NCBI GenBank assembly: GCA_007695005.1
Contig: REEQ01000047.1
Span: forward strand, 1-42,721
Direction: 5' to 3'
DNA: 42,721 nucleotides
Source: Wenzhouxiangellaceae bacterium
GTDB lineage: Bacteria > Pseudomonadota > Gammaproteobacteria > Xanthomonadales > Wenzhouxiangellaceae
The position numbers and the translations under genes are program-made. The notes under the pieces are model-generated. The model did not search any database. It saw only the letters and a program-made list of their open reading frames with translations, and had not been told where the DNA came from. This document shows, piece after piece, positions 25,699 through 34,700 of this stretch. Every line of letters starts with the position of its first letter. Position 1 is the first letter of the stretch.

Positions 25699-26718
25699 TC
25701 AGCCAGCCTCGTTCCAGGATCTGATGCAGTCGCGAATCAGCGCCGGCCCCTGGTAAATGAAGCCAGTATAGACCTGGATCAGGTTGGCGCCGGCCCGGCG
25801 CTTGTCGGCCGCATCTTCGCCCTGAGTGATCCCGCCCAGGCCGATGATCGGGAACTGGGGCCCCAGCACGTCGCGAGCGTGCTGCAAGACCTGGTCAGCC
25901 GCAGCCTTGACCGGCGCGCCGCTCAATCCGCCGGCCTCATCGGCATGGCGATGACCGGCCACGGCACGGCGATCCAGGGTGGTGTTGGTGGCGATCAGGC
26001 CGTCGATGCCGGATTCGCCAATGACTTCCAGTGAGGCCAGCAGGGCGGCCTGCTCCCAGTCTGGCGCAATCTTGATCAGCACCGGGCGATAAAGCGCATG
26101 GGCACTGGCCAGCTGATCACGCAGGCTGGTCAGCTCGGCCAGCAATTCGCGCAAAGGTCCGGTGTCCTGCAGGGCGCGCAGGTTGGCTGTATTCGGCGAG
26201 GAGATATTGACCGTCACGTAATCGCAGTGCGGGTAAACCTTTTCCAGGCAGTGGCGGTAGTCATTGGCGGCAAGCTCGACGGGAGTGTCTTTCTGCTTGC
26301 CGATGTTGGCACCGACGATGCCCTGAAAACGGCGGTTCTTCAGGCGCTCGACCAGGTGGTCCACGCCCTTGTTGTTGAAGCCCAGGCGATTGATCAGCCC
26401 CTGGTGCTCGGGCAGACGGAACATGCGCGGCTTCGGATTGCCGGGCTGCGGTTTGGGAGTGACCGTGCCGACCTCGATAAAGCCGAAGCCGAGCTGCCCC
26501 AGGGCATCAATGAAGTCCCCGTTCTTGTCCAGCCCGGCCGCCAGCCCTACCGGGTTGGGAAAGGAAAGACCCATCAGCTCGACCGGCGCCGCGACCGGGC
26601 AGCCGCCCAGCAAACGCGGCAGTCCGACCAGCCGCCCGGCCGCCAGCGCATTCAAGGCCACATCATGGGCCGCCTCCGGCGGCAACATGAACAAGCCCGA
26701 CCTCAACCAGCGATACAT
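25699..26718 (-). CDS. pyrD: Dihydroorotate dehydrogenase (quinone), class 2
   Basis: 339-residue membrane-associated flavoprotein oxidising dihydroorotate to orotate in pyrimidine synthesis. The N-terminal helical extension LRSGLFMLPPEAAHDVAL marks class 2. The FMN/substrate motifs NPVGLAAGLDKNGD, FGFIEVGTVTPKPQPGNPKP, NRLGFNNKG, YVTVNISSPNT and IGLGGI are intact. A TTG at 26721 also opens the frame, but the ATG at 26718 is preferred, with GGGAAG about 8 bases upstream. It heads a pyrD-murB-dioxygenase run. Confidence 0.96.
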   Translation of the reverse strand: MYRWLRSGLFMLPPEAAHDVALNALAAGRLVGLPRLLGGCPVAAPVELMGLSFPNPVGLAAGLDKNGDFIDALGQLGFGFIEVGTVTPKPQPGNPKPRMFRLPEHQGLINRLGFNNKGVDHLVERLKNRRFQGIVGANIGKQKDTPVELAANDYRHCLEKVYPHCDYVTVNISSPNTANLRALQDTGPLRELLAELTSLRDQLASAHALYRPVLIKIAPDWEQAALLASLEVIGESGIDGLIATNTTLDRRAVAGHRHADEAGGLSGAPVKAAADQVLQHARDVLGPQFPIIGLGGITQGEDAADKRRAGANLIQVYTGFIYQGPALIRDCIRSWNEAG

Positions 26719-26734
26719 CAAGCTGCTTCCCTTA

Positions 26735-26744
26735 CCCGTTTCCC
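26735..26744. repeat. Second copy of the CCCGTTTCCC intergenic motif
   Basis: The 48-base gap between the ALDH stop and the pyrD start is pyrimidine-rich on the plus strand and contains CCCGTTTCCC, identical to an arm of the inverted repeat at 12095-12135. No partner arm is present here. Two copies are too few to define a repeat family from this window. Confidence 0.3.
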
Positions 26745-26765
26745 TTTCGCCGTTTACCTCTAACT

Positions 26766-28292
26766 TCAGAGATCAAACTTGATCCCCTGCGCCAACGGCA
26801 ACTCCGTCGACCAGTTGATCGTATTCGTCTGCCGACGCATGTACGCCTGCCAGGCGTCCGAGCCGGATTCGCGTCCACCGCCGGTTTCCTTCTCACCGCC
26901 GAAGGCGCCGCCAATTTCCGCACCCGAGGTGCCGATGTTGACGTTGGCGATACCGCAGTCGGAACCGCGATGAGACAGGAAGAACTCGGCGTTGCGCACG
27001 TCGGTGGTGAAAATGGCCGAGGACAGGCCCTGGCGTACGTCGTTGTGCATGGCCATGGCCTGTTCCAGATCCTTGAACGGCATCACGTAGAGAATCGGGG
27101 CAAAGGTCTCTTCCTGGACGATATCCCAGTGATTCTCGGCGCGGATGATGGTTGGCTGGACGAAGTAACCGTCGCCCTCGATGCGCTTGCCACCGACCAG
27201 CACTTCGCCGCCAGCCGCCTGAGCGCGCTCGACTGCCTGCTCGAAGCGCTTGACCGAGTTTTCATCCGTCAGCGGCCCCATCAGGGTCTTTGGATCCAGC
27301 GGGTCGCCAATGCGAACCTGGCCGTAAGCCTTGACCAGTGATTCGGTGACCTGGTCAAGCAGGGATTCGTGCACGAACAGGCGGCGGGTGGTGGTGCAGC
27401 GCTGGCCGGCGGTGCCCACCGCGCCGAAGACCACGGCCGGAATGGCCAGCTTCAGATCCGCTGTCTGGTCGATGATGATGGCGTTGTTGCCACCCAGCTC
27501 AAGCAGGCTCTTGCCGAAGCGCGCAGCCACCCGTTCGCCGACCTTGCGACCGATTTCACTGGAGCCGGTAAACGACATCAGAGCGACACGCTCGTCATCG
27601 ACAAAGCGCTGGGCCAGCTCGTGGCCGCTTTCCATGAACGAGGTGAAGATCGGCGGGTAGTCGGTGCCGGCCAGGGCGTCGTTGACGATGTTCTGCACTG
27701 CCGCGCAGCACAGCACGCCCTTAGGGCTGGGTTTCCAGATCGTGGCATTGCCGCAGATAGCCGACAGCAGGGCGTTCCAGGCCCAGACCGCCACCGGGAA
27801 ATTGAACGCGGTAATGACGCCGACCACGCCCAGCGGATGCCACTGTTCGTACATGCGGTGACCGGGGCGCTCGGAATGCATGGTCTTGCCGTACATCATC
27901 CGCGACTGGCCAACGGCGAAGTCACCGATGTCGATCATCTCCTGCACCTCGCCGTCGCCCTCGGCCTTGATCTTGCCCATTTCCATGGCCACCAGCGAGC
28001 CCAGCGGATCTTTGTAATCACGCAGCGCGGCCGTGACCAGGCGCACGGCTTCCCCGCGGATCGGTGCCGGCACCGTTTTCCATGCTGCTGCAGCTTCCTG
28101 GGCAGTCTGGATGACCTTGTCGTAGTCTGCCGCGCTGGCGCCGCCAACCCGGGCAATGATCTGGCCGGTGGTCGGATTGATCGATTCAATCAGGTTCTTT
28201 TCCTCAATCGTTGACCACTGGCCGGGCCCGAAGCAGGCGCCGGGGTTGATGTTCTTGAGTCCGAGCTGGTCCAGAATCTGCTGCTTGCTCAT
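26766..28292 (-). CDS. Aldehyde dehydrogenase, ALDH7 (alpha-aminoadipic semialdehyde dehydrogenase)-like
   Basis: 508-residue NAD-dependent aldehyde dehydrogenase. The catalytic Cys is in [13 protein letters not shown] and the general-base Glu in [11 protein letters not shown]; the cofactor site [13 protein letters not shown] is intact. Length and the ending [20 protein letters not shown] match the ALDH7/antiquitin branch, which oxidises aminoadipic semialdehyde in lysine breakdown (AmaB/Pcd) or betaine aldehyde-like substrates. The frame extends to 28343, but [11 protein letters not shown] at 28292 is the expected N-terminus, with GGGAG upstream. No lysine-degradation neighbours are present, so the physiological substrate is uncertain. 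Confidence 0.9.
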   Translation of the reverse strand: MSKQQILDQLGLKNINPGACFGPGQWSTIEEKNLIESINPTTGQIIARVGGASAADYDKVIQTAQEAAAAWKTVPAPIRGEAVRLVTAALRDYKDPLGSLVAMEMGKIKAEGDGEVQEMIDIGDFAVGQSRMMYGKTMHSERPGHRMYEQWHPLGVVGVITAFNFPVAVWAWNALLSAICGNATIWKPSPKGVLCCAAVQNIVNDALAGTDYPPIFTSFMESGHELAQRFVDDERVALMSFTGSSEIGRKVGERVAARFGKSLLELGGNNAIIIDQTADLKLAIPAVVFGAVGTAGQRCTTTRRLFVHESLLDQVTESLVKAYGQVRIGDPLDPKTLMGPLTDENSVKRFEQAVERAQAAGGEVLVGGKRIEGDGYFVQPTIIRAENHWDIVQEETFAPILYVMPFKDLEQAMAMHNDVRQGLSSAIFTTDVRNAEFFLSHRGSDCGIANVNIGTSGAEIGGAFGGEKETGGGRESGSDAWQAYMRRQTNTINWSTELPLAQGIKFDL

Positions 28293-28571
28293 GGCCTGAG
28301 GTTCTCCCGTCATTCGTTGGCAAAGCCGCTTATTATCGCCCAACGAAGAGTCCAGTACACGCGTATCGGATGCTTCTGGTGATCATGCTATTCTTTACGC
28401 CCTATGGGTCCAGGGTCAGCAGAACCGCGTCGGGACTTGCCTGAAGATTGAGGCTGCGGCGCGCGGGAGGGCAGAATCTGCAACCTGAACCATCACTGAA
28501 TGAAACTATCCGGTCGGGTCGCTGTCCACCAAGCAGGCCCGGCCGTCGGCTACGGAGCAAGGACGGCCCTG

Positions 28572-29153
28572 ATGGGCGAACGTGAAGTTGATCAGAAGCT
28601 CGTAGAGCGGGTACAGAAGGGCGATAAAAGGGCCTTTGATGTGTTGGTAGGCAAGTACCAGCACAAGATCATCAGCCTGATTTCGCGCTATGTGTCCGAT
28701 CACGCGGAGGCCATGGACGTGTCCCAGGAGGCGTTCATCAAGGCGTATCGCGCGCTGAAGAACTTCCGCGGCGACAGCGCCTTCTATACCTGGCTGTACC
28801 GCATCGCCATCAACACGGCCAAGAACCATCTGGTCGCGCAAGGTCGCAGACCGCCGCTGTCGGATGTGGATGCACAGGATGCGGAACAATTTCAGGTTGA
28901 CACGCGTCTGAAGGACAGGGGTTCGCCCGAGCACGAATTGTTGCGTGAAGAAATCGAGCGAACCATCCATCAGGCCATCTCCGATCTTCCGGAGGACCTG
29001 CGGGTTGCCATCACCCTGCGTGAAATGGAAGGCATGAGTTACGAAGAGATCGCCACGACCATGGAGTGCCCGATTGGGACCGTGCGTTCTCGAATTTTCC
29101 GGGCCCGCGAGGCAATTGACCAACGCCTGCGACCCCTCCTGGACAACCAATGA
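28572..29153 (+). CDS. rpoE: Extracytoplasmic-function sigma factor RpoE (sigma-E/AlgU)
   Basis: 193-residue ECF sigma factor controlling the envelope stress response. The N-terminus MGEREVDQKLVERVQKGDKR, region 2 (DVSQEAFIKAYRALKNFRGD, then FYTWLYRIAINTAKN) and region 4 (SYEEIATTMECPIGTVRSR) are canonical. The frame is open from 28500, but the ATG at 28572 has AAGGA with an 8-base spacer and gives the expected length. It is followed by rseA, rseB and rseC in the usual order. A clear sigma-E-type autoregulatory promoter was not found in the 279 bases upstream. Confidence 0.96.
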   Translation: MGEREVDQKLVERVQKGDKRAFDVLVGKYQHKIISLISRYVSDHAEAMDVSQEAFIKAYRALKNFRGDSAFYTWLYRIAINTAKNHLVAQGRRPPLSDVDAQDAEQFQVDTRLKDRGSPEHELLREEIERTIHQAISDLPEDLRVAITLREMEGMSYEEIATTMECPIGTVRSRIFRAREAIDQRLRPLLDNQ

Positions 29154-29177
29154 ACTGATGAAAGTGGACGGACTGCG

Positions 29178-29777
29178 ATGACCGAATCAAGCCGGGAACA
29201 CCTCTCCAGCCTGATGGATGGCGAGTTGGACGACAAGGCCCAGACCTTTTTGCTGCAGCGCCTGTCGCGCGACCCGGAGATGACGTCGACCTGGCGCCGT
29301 TATCATCTGGTCCGGGCCTGCCTGCACCAGGAGTTCGAACATGCCAGCGATCTGGCAGACCGCGTCGCCCGGGCGCTGGATCAGGAACCGGCCATCGAAC
29401 AGGGACGCCTGACCGGCTGGCTGCGACCGGTCGCCGGCAGCGCCATTGCGGCCTGTGTTGCTCTGGTGGCAATCGTCGGTATCAATGCCAATATCATGCA
29501 GCGTGGGCAGGTCGAGCCAGCAGCAGAGCAGCCTGGCTTTGTCAGCCAGCCCAGCGTTCTTGACCAGAGTTTCTCGCGGCCTGCCGTGCCGGTCAGCTTC
29601 ACCGAATCCAGCCCGGCTGATCGCCAGCGCATCAACACGCTGGTTCTGCGCCATAACCAGGCTGTTGGCGGCAGCGGATTTGTGTCCTACCTGCCAATCG
29701 TCACCAGCTCATCAGGCCAGAGCCAGGCGGACCCGGAAACGGAGTCCGCAGAGGAGCCGGTCGTCCAGGAGCCTTGA
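29178..29777 (+). CDS. rseA: Anti-sigma-E factor RseA (MucA)
   Basis: 199-residue single-pass inner-membrane protein that holds sigma-E inactive until cut by regulated proteolysis. The cytoplasmic domain begins with LSSLMDGELDDKAQTFLLQRL and includes WRRYHLVRACL, the sigma-binding region. One transmembrane helix lies at about 89-108, followed by a periplasmic domain rich in Ser, Pro and Gln. Its end overlaps or abuts rseB. Confidence 0.93.
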   Translation: MTESSREHLSSLMDGELDDKAQTFLLQRLSRDPEMTSTWRRYHLVRACLHQEFEHASDLADRVARALDQEPAIEQGRLTGWLRPVAGSAIAACVALVAIVGINANIMQRGQVEPAAEQPGFVSQPSVLDQSFSRPAVPVSFTESSPADRQRINTLVLRHNQAVGGSGFVSYLPIVTSSSGQSQADPETESAEEPVVQEP

Positions 29778-29782
29778 GAGCC

Positions 29783-30787
29783 ATGGTGCGGCTCACTTCC
29801 CAAGCCTGCCTGCTGGTCCTGGCCAGTACCTGGCTGTTGAGCACTGCGACCCCTGCCGACAACAGCTCAGCCGAGGTCCGTTACTGGCTGGATCGAATGG
29901 CGCGCGCCGTTGAGACGCTGAACTATCGCGGAACACTGGTGCATTGGCGCGACGGGCAGATGGATACCTTGCGCATCATTCACCGCGCTGACGAAAACGG
30001 TATTCGCGAGCGTATCTACTCGCTGGACGGCTCGCGTCGAGAAATTCTCCGCGACGGCAACCAGGTTCGCTGCCTGCTGGCCGGAGATGAGCCGCTGGTG
30101 GTTCAAAGCCAGTTGGCTGCTCGCCTGATGCCCAGTATTCCGCTCAACCGGCTGGGCAGCCCTGAGTCATCGTATCGAATGCGGCTGGGTGGCCGGGAGC
30201 GCGTGGCCGGCATGAAAACCCGAATCGTGGAAATTCATCCGCTCGACGAGTTTCGCTACGGCTACCGATTCTGGCTGGAGAAAAACACCGGCATGCTGCT
30301 GCGCTCGGCCTTGCTCGATCATTCCGGCGAGAAACTACAGCATTTGTCGTTCGTGACTGTCGAGCTGGGCGTGCCAATCAGTGATGCCGAACTGGAGCCG
30401 GACATGGAGGAAGTCAGCCTGGAAACCACGCTGCAGGATGAGCTGCCTGCCGGACGGGTGCTCAATCCCTACCGGGTGTCGTTCATGCCCGCCCGACTTC
30501 CGGAAAACTTCAGTCTGGTCAAAGCCGGGTCGGGCAGTACTGCTGAGGATGGCAGCTTTGAACACCTTATTTTCAGCGATGGCCTGGCCAGCTTCTCGAT
30601 CTACATTGAGCGGGCCAGCGGCGAGCCCGGCCCCAGCGGCCGGGTCGAATCGATCGGGCCAGTCCATGTCTATACCGGACAGCGTGATGGTTACTTGCTG
30701 ACCGTGGTCGGCGAGGTGCCAAGAGCGACCGTGGAATACGTGGGTCGTTCGATCGAGCCGACTCGGCCTGAGCCAGTCATCCGATGA
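29783..30787 (+). CDS. rseB: Periplasmic sigma-E regulator RseB (MucB)
   Basis: 334-residue periplasmic protein that binds RseA and protects it from DegS-type cleavage. It has a signal peptide (hydrophobic about 8-22) and the MucB N-terminal fold with WLDRMARAVETLNYRGTLVH, followed by the second domain from about 215 (LPARLPENFSLVKAGS). The start is ambiguous: a TTG at 29774 would overlap the rseA stop as TTGA and have GGAG only 3 bases upstream, while the ATG at 29783 gives a cleaner N-terminus and is preferred. Confidence 0.93.
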   Translation: MVRLTSQACLLVLASTWLLSTATPADNSSAEVRYWLDRMARAVETLNYRGTLVHWRDGQMDTLRIIHRADENGIRERIYSLDGSRREILRDGNQVRCLLAGDEPLVVQSQLAARLMPSIPLNRLGSPESSYRMRLGGRERVAGMKTRIVEIHPLDEFRYGYRFWLEKNTGMLLRSALLDHSGEKLQHLSFVTVELGVPISDAELEPDMEEVSLETTLQDELPAGRVLNPYRVSFMPARLPENFSLVKAGSGSTAEDGSFEHLIFSDGLASFSIYIERASGEPGPSGRVESIGPVHVYTGQRDGYLLTVVGEVPRATVEYVGRSIEPTRPEPVIR

Positions 30788-30803
30788 ATGGCAGGCGGCT
30801 CGG

Positions 30804-31277
30804 ATGAGTCGCCTGGTCTGGGAGATGGCGCTCGTCGAACGCGATGGTGACGGTCGGCGCTGGCTGCGATTTGACAAGCTGTCTTCCTGCCAGCGCTGTC
30901 TGTCTGGCCAAGGCTGCGGCGCCGGCGTATTCTCGCGCCTTTTTGCCCGAGGTCATGCAAGGCTGGCCATGCCGCCGGGGCGGTCCTTCAAGCCGGGACA
31001 GCGCGTACGCGTTGGCATCCCATCTTCCACGCTGGTGCTGATGGCTATGCTGCTGTACGGGCTGCCGCTGGGAGGGTTTTTGCTGGCTGCCACGCTTGGT
31101 CACTGGCTGTTCGCACTTCATTCCTGGCGTGACCTGGGTGCTTTGGTCCTGGGCCTGACAGGAGCGGCGCTGGGCCTGGTTCCGGCGGTTATCGGCCATG
31201 GGCCACGACTGAACCCGCGCATTGAAGTGTTGTCTTGTAATGAGTCGGCCGCGACGCTTGAATCTGCGGTCGACTGA
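30804..31277 (+). CDS. rseC: RseC/MucC family envelope-stress protein
   Basis: 157-residue inner-membrane protein. The N-terminal cytoplasmic part has the family's Cys cluster (Cys29, Cys32, Cys38 in SCQRCLSGQGCG). Two transmembrane helices follow (about 74-100 and 108-130). Family members modulate sigma-E signalling and are linked to SoxR reduction via the Rsx complex. It follows rseB by 16 bases in the sigma-E operon. Confidence 0.9.
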   Translation: MSRLVWEMALVERDGDGRRWLRFDKLSSCQRCLSGQGCGAGVFSRLFARGHARLAMPPGRSFKPGQRVRVGIPSSTLVLMAMLLYGLPLGGFLLAATLGHWLFALHSWRDLGALVLGLTGAALGLVPAVIGHGPRLNPRIEVLSCNESAATLESAVD

Positions 31278-31370
31278 AGCCACATCAACCAATACGCCCT
31301 GGTCATGCCGATGGAATGATGGCACGGACCGCGGTTCATCCTGATCAGCCAATAGTCTGGAGTTCGAATC

Positions 31371-32789
31371 ATGTCTCGAATCCTTGTCGCCAGCCTGCTT
31401 GCCTTTGGCTTGCTGCTGCACTCGTCCCAGCTTGGGGCTCGCGTGGACTTTACCGACCTGGTCGATGAGTCCATTCCCGCCGTGGTCAACATTGAAACCG
31501 TGCGATTCGGTTCGCGGCCCAGCCAACGCAGTGAGAGCGGCCAGGAAGTACCAGGTGATATCCCCGATCTGTTTCGTCGCTTTTTCGACATGCCATTTGG
31601 TGAGGGCGCGCCGCGTTCCCAACCTGACCGCCGTGGCGGTGGCTCCGGTTTCATCATCGAATCGGACGGCTTGATCGTCACCAACCACCATGTGGTTGAA
31701 GATGCCGACGAGATCATCGTCCGCCTGGCTGACCGGCGTGAATTCGAGGCCGAGCTGATTGGCTCGGATGCCGAGACCGATATTGCCGTCTTGCGCATCA
31801 ATGCCAGCGGTCTGCCGACCCTGGCCTTGGGCGAAACCGATAGCCTGCGCCAGGGCGAGTGGGTGATTGCGATCGGCTCACCATTCTCCTTCGAGCAGTC
31901 CGTGACGGCCGGTATTGTCAGCGGCAAGGGTCGTACCCAGCGCACGCCGCAGCAGCGCTACGTGCCCTTCATCCAGACCGATGTAGCGATCAATCGGGGC
32001 AATTCTGGTGGCCCCCTGATTCGCCGTGACGGCACCGTCGTCGGGGTCAACTCCTGGATCCTCAGCTCTCATGGCGGCAACATCGGTCTGTCCTTTGCCA
32101 TTCCGGTGGAGGTGGCGCGCAACTCGATCGAGCAATTGCTCGAGTATGGCCGGGTATCGCGCGGCTACCTGGGCGTAGGTATCGAAATGATTACCCGCCA
32201 GAAGGCCGATGCACTGAACCTCGATCGGCCATCGGGCGCGCTGGTCAATCGCGTTGAGGCCGGCAGCCCGGCCGAACGCGTTGGCATTGAAGTGGGCGAT
32301 GTCATCCTTCGCTTCAACAACATGACCGTTGATGTTTTCTCCGACCTGCCGCCGCTGGTGGGTATGGTTCGTCCCGGCACCGAAGTGCCGATAGAGATCT
32401 CGCGGTGGGGTGAGCGGATCACCAAGCAGGTCGAGCTTGACCAACTGGAGGAGCAGGTCGCAGCAGCGCCACGCGGTCGGGATGAAGAAGCCGAGCCCAG
32501 CAACGCGCTCGGGCTGGCGGTTGCAGCACTGGACGAAGAGACTCGTCGTCGCCTCGGCGAGCCGCAGGGCGGCGTACTGATCACCCAGGTGGAAAGCGAC
32601 AATGCCTATCGGGCCGGCGTGCGTCGGGATCAGGTCATTTTGATGATCAACAACCAGCCCATTGCCGGCATGGATGACTTCAACGCGATCGTCAACAGTC
32701 TGCCCGAGGGTCGGACGGTGGCCTTGCTGCTGCATCGCCGTGACGGCAGCACGACTTTTGTGGCCTACACTCCGGAAGTGAACGGCTGA
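31371..32789 (+). CDS. mucD: Periplasmic serine protease Do (DegP/DegQ/MucD family)
   Basis: 472-residue quality-control protease. A signal peptide covers about 1-23. The trypsin-like domain has the triad His107 (TNHHVVE), Asp137 (ETDIAVLRI) and Ser212 (NRGNSGGPL). Two PDZ domains follow, about 255-350 (SRGYLGVGIEMI onward) and 375-465 (LGLAVAALDEETRRRLG). The position after rseC matches the mucD arrangement of pseudomonads. A 93-base gap with GGAG just before the ATG suggests its own promoter as well as operon read-through. A strong hairpin follows its stop. Confidence 0.95.
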   Translation: MSRILVASLLAFGLLLHSSQLGARVDFTDLVDESIPAVVNIETVRFGSRPSQRSESGQEVPGDIPDLFRRFFDMPFGEGAPRSQPDRRGGGSGFIIESDGLIVTNHHVVEDADEIIVRLADRREFEAELIGSDAETDIAVLRINASGLPTLALGETDSLRQGEWVIAIGSPFSFEQSVTAGIVSGKGRTQRTPQQRYVPFIQTDVAINRGNSGGPLIRRDGTVVGVNSWILSSHGGNIGLSFAIPVEVARNSIEQLLEYGRVSRGYLGVGIEMITRQKADALNLDRPSGALVNRVEAGSPAERVGIEVGDVILRFNNMTVDVFSDLPPLVGMVRPGTEVPIEISRWGERITKQVELDQLEEQVAAAPRGRDEEAEPSNALGLAVAALDEETRRRLGEPQGGVLITQVESDNAYRAGVRRDQVILMINNQPIAGMDDFNAIVNSLPEGRTVALLLHRRDGSTTFVAYTPEVNG

Positions 32790-32795
32790 AATGCG

Positions 32796-32817
32796 CCGGG
32801 CCGGCCTGCCGGCCCGG
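32796..32817 (+). terminator. 9-bp GC hairpin just after the mucD stop
   Basis: CCGGGCCGG (32796-32804) pairs perfectly with CCGGCCCGG (32809-32817) around a CCTG loop, 6 bases after mucD. There is no T-run, so it is not a canonical intrinsic terminator; it may stabilise the mucD transcript. It occupies the spacer region of the likely lepA promoter. Confidence 0.45.
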
Positions 32818-32823
32818 TATAAT
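32818..32823 (+). promoter_or_regulatory. Perfect TATAAT -10 element for lepA
   Basis: TATAAT at 32818-32823 is the consensus -10 hexamer in otherwise very GC-rich DNA, 58 bases before lepA. No -35 hexamer lies 16-18 bases upstream, where the 9-bp palindrome sits. Transcription would start near 32830. Confidence 0.5.
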
Positions 32824-32841
32824 GCCCGGCTTGACTCTTGC

Positions 32842-32867
32842 GCGCGGGCCGCTGCCGCGGCCCGCGC
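32842..32867 (+). promoter_or_regulatory. 11-bp GC stem-loop in the lepA 5' leader
   Basis: GCGCGGGCCGC (32842-32852) pairs perfectly with GCGGCCCGCGC (32857-32867) around a TGCC loop, ending 14 bases before the lepA ATG. No ribosome binding site is visible between the hairpin and the start codon. Such a stable structure this close to the start should affect translation. Confidence 0.55.
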
Positions 32868-32881
32868 TACCGTGTGCCTGA

Positions 32882-34687
32882 ATGACAGATACCCGCCGAA
32901 TCCGCAATTTTTCGATCATTGCCCATGTTGACCATGGCAAGTCCACATTGGCCGATCGCTTTATCCAGGTCTGTGGTGGCCTGAGCGAGCGGGAAATGGC
33001 CGAGCAGGTGCTCGACTCCATGGACATCGAGCGCGAACGCGGAATCACCATCAAGGCACAGAGCGTCACCCTGAACTACACCGCCGATGACGGCGAGATT
33101 TACCAGCTCAATTTCATCGATACCCCGGGTCACGTCGATTTTTCCTATGAAGTGTCGCGGTCCCTGGCGGCATGCGAGGGAGCCTTGCTGGTCGTCGATG
33201 CCGCCCAGGGGGTCGAGGCGCAAAGCGTGGCCAATTGCTATACCGCCGTCGAGCAGGGTCTGGAAGTCATTCCGGTGATCAACAAGATCGACCTGCCGGC
33301 GGCGGATCCGGACCGGGTCAGACACCAGATCGAAGATATTATCGGCATTGATGCTCACGATGCCCTGCTGGTCAGCGCCAAGACCGGCGAAGGCATACGG
33401 GAGGTGCTCGAGGCCCTGGTGAAGCGGATTCCGCCGCCCGAGGATGCCGGCGACGGCCCGCTCCAGGCCCTGATCGTTGACTCCTGGTTCGACAACTACC
33501 TGGGCGTGAACTCGCTGGTCAGAATCAAGCGCGGTCGCCTCAACAAGGGCGACAAGATCCGGATCATGTCGACCGGCGAGGAGCATGATGCCGATCAGAT
33601 CGGCACCTTTACTCCGAAGCGCACCACCACTCAGTCCCTGGGCTGTGGCCAGGTCGGCTTCATCGCTGCCGGGATCAAGGAAGTCCACGGCGCGCCGGTC
33701 GGCGATACCATCACCCACTCTCGTCGTCCGGCAGACCAACCGCTGCCCGGCTTCAAACCCCTGCAGCCGCGCGTCTTCGCAGGTGTCTTCCCGGTTGACA
33801 GCAGTGATTATCCGGACCTGCGCGAGGCCCTGGATAAATTGCAGCTGAACGATTCGGCCCTGCAGTTCGAACCCGAAACCTCGGTTGCCCTGGGTTTCGG
33901 ATTTCGCTGTGGCTTCCTGGGCATGCTGCACATGGAGATCGTGCAGGAAAGGCTTGAGCGGGAGTACGATCTTGATCTGATCACGACTGCGCCGACGGTG
34001 ATCTACGAGCTGGCGATGACCGACGGCGAGATTCTGAAGCTGGACAATCCTGCCAGCCTGCCGCCCATCAACAAGATTGGCGAGATCCGCGAGCCGATCA
34101 TTCTTGCCAATATCCTGGTCCCGCAGGATTTTGTCGGCGCGGTTATTGGTCTGTGTGAGGAAAAACGCGGCGCCCAGAAGGACATGCGATTTCTCGGTGG
34201 ACAGGTGCAGCTCAGCTATGAGCTGCCCCTGTCGGAAGTGGTGATGGATTTCTTCGACCGCCTGAAATCCTGTTCGCGCGGGTTTGCCTCCTTCGAGTAC
34301 GATTTCGTCCGTTACCAGGCAGGGCCCTTTGTGCGTCTTGATTTGCTGATCAACGGTGAGAAGGTCGATGCGCTGAGTACCATCGTGCATCGTCAGTTTG
34401 CCGACCGTCGTGGCCGAGACCTGGCCGAGCGCATGCGCGAGCTGATCCCGCGCCAGATGTTCGATATCGCGATTCAGGCAGCCATTGGCTCGCATATTGT
34501 CGCCAGATCGACGGTAAAGGCCTATCGCAAGAACGTGACTGCCAAGTGTTACGGCGGTGATGTGACCCGCAAGCGCAAGCTTCTGGAAAAGCAGAAGGCG
34601 GGCAAGCGCCGGATGAAACAGGTCGGTCGCGTGGAGATTCCACAGGAGGCCTTCCTGGCCGTCTTGAGAACCGACAACGATAAGTGA
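32882..34687 (+). CDS. lepA: Elongation factor 4 (LepA)
   Basis: 601-residue ribosome-associated GTPase that acts on stalled or mistranslocated ribosomes. G1 is [13 protein letters not shown] (about 14-26), G3 [12 protein letters not shown] and G4 [10 protein letters not shown]. The EF-G-like domains and the LepA-specific C-terminal domain ([20 protein letters not shown]) are intact, and the length is normal. It heads the lepA-lepB-DUF4845-rnc-era-recO-pdxJ block. The ATG has no recognisable Shine-Dalgarno sequence and is preceded by a strong hairpin. Confidence 0.98.
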   Translation: MTDTRRIRNFSIIAHVDHGKSTLADRFIQVCGGLSEREMAEQVLDSMDIERERGITIKAQSVTLNYTADDGEIYQLNFIDTPGHVDFSYEVSRSLAACEGALLVVDAAQGVEAQSVANCYTAVEQGLEVIPVINKIDLPAADPDRVRHQIEDIIGIDAHDALLVSAKTGEGIREVLEALVKRIPPPEDAGDGPLQALIVDSWFDNYLGVNSLVRIKRGRLNKGDKIRIMSTGEEHDADQIGTFTPKRTTTQSLGCGQVGFIAAGIKEVHGAPVGDTITHSRRPADQPLPGFKPLQPRVFAGVFPVDSSDYPDLREALDKLQLNDSALQFEPETSVALGFGFRCGFLGMLHMEIVQERLEREYDLDLITTAPTVIYELAMTDGEILKLDNPASLPPINKIGEIREPIILANILVPQDFVGAVIGLCEEKRGAQKDMRFLGGQVQLSYELPLSEVVMDFFDRLKSCSRGFASFEYDFVRYQAGPFVRLDLLINGEKVDALSTIVHRQFADRRGRDLAERMRELIPRQMFDIAIQAAIGSHIVARSTVKAYRKNVTAKCYGGDVTRKRKLLEKQKAGKRRMKQVGRVEIPQEAFLAVLRTDNDK

Positions 34688-34700
34688 AGTGAGACCTTAA

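Noticed and set aside
28293-28571. Search for a GGAACTT/TCTGA autoregulatory promoter before rpoE
   Set aside because: Only GGGACTT without a matching -10 was found.
31300-31370. Possible sigma-E promoter before mucD (GGAATGA and a TCCTGA-like box)
   Set aside because: The spacing is about 3 bases too long and both boxes are imperfect.
32867-34495. 542-codon minus-strand open frame opposite lepA
   Set aside because: It is the antisense shadow of a highly conserved gene, with no domain or ribosome binding site.
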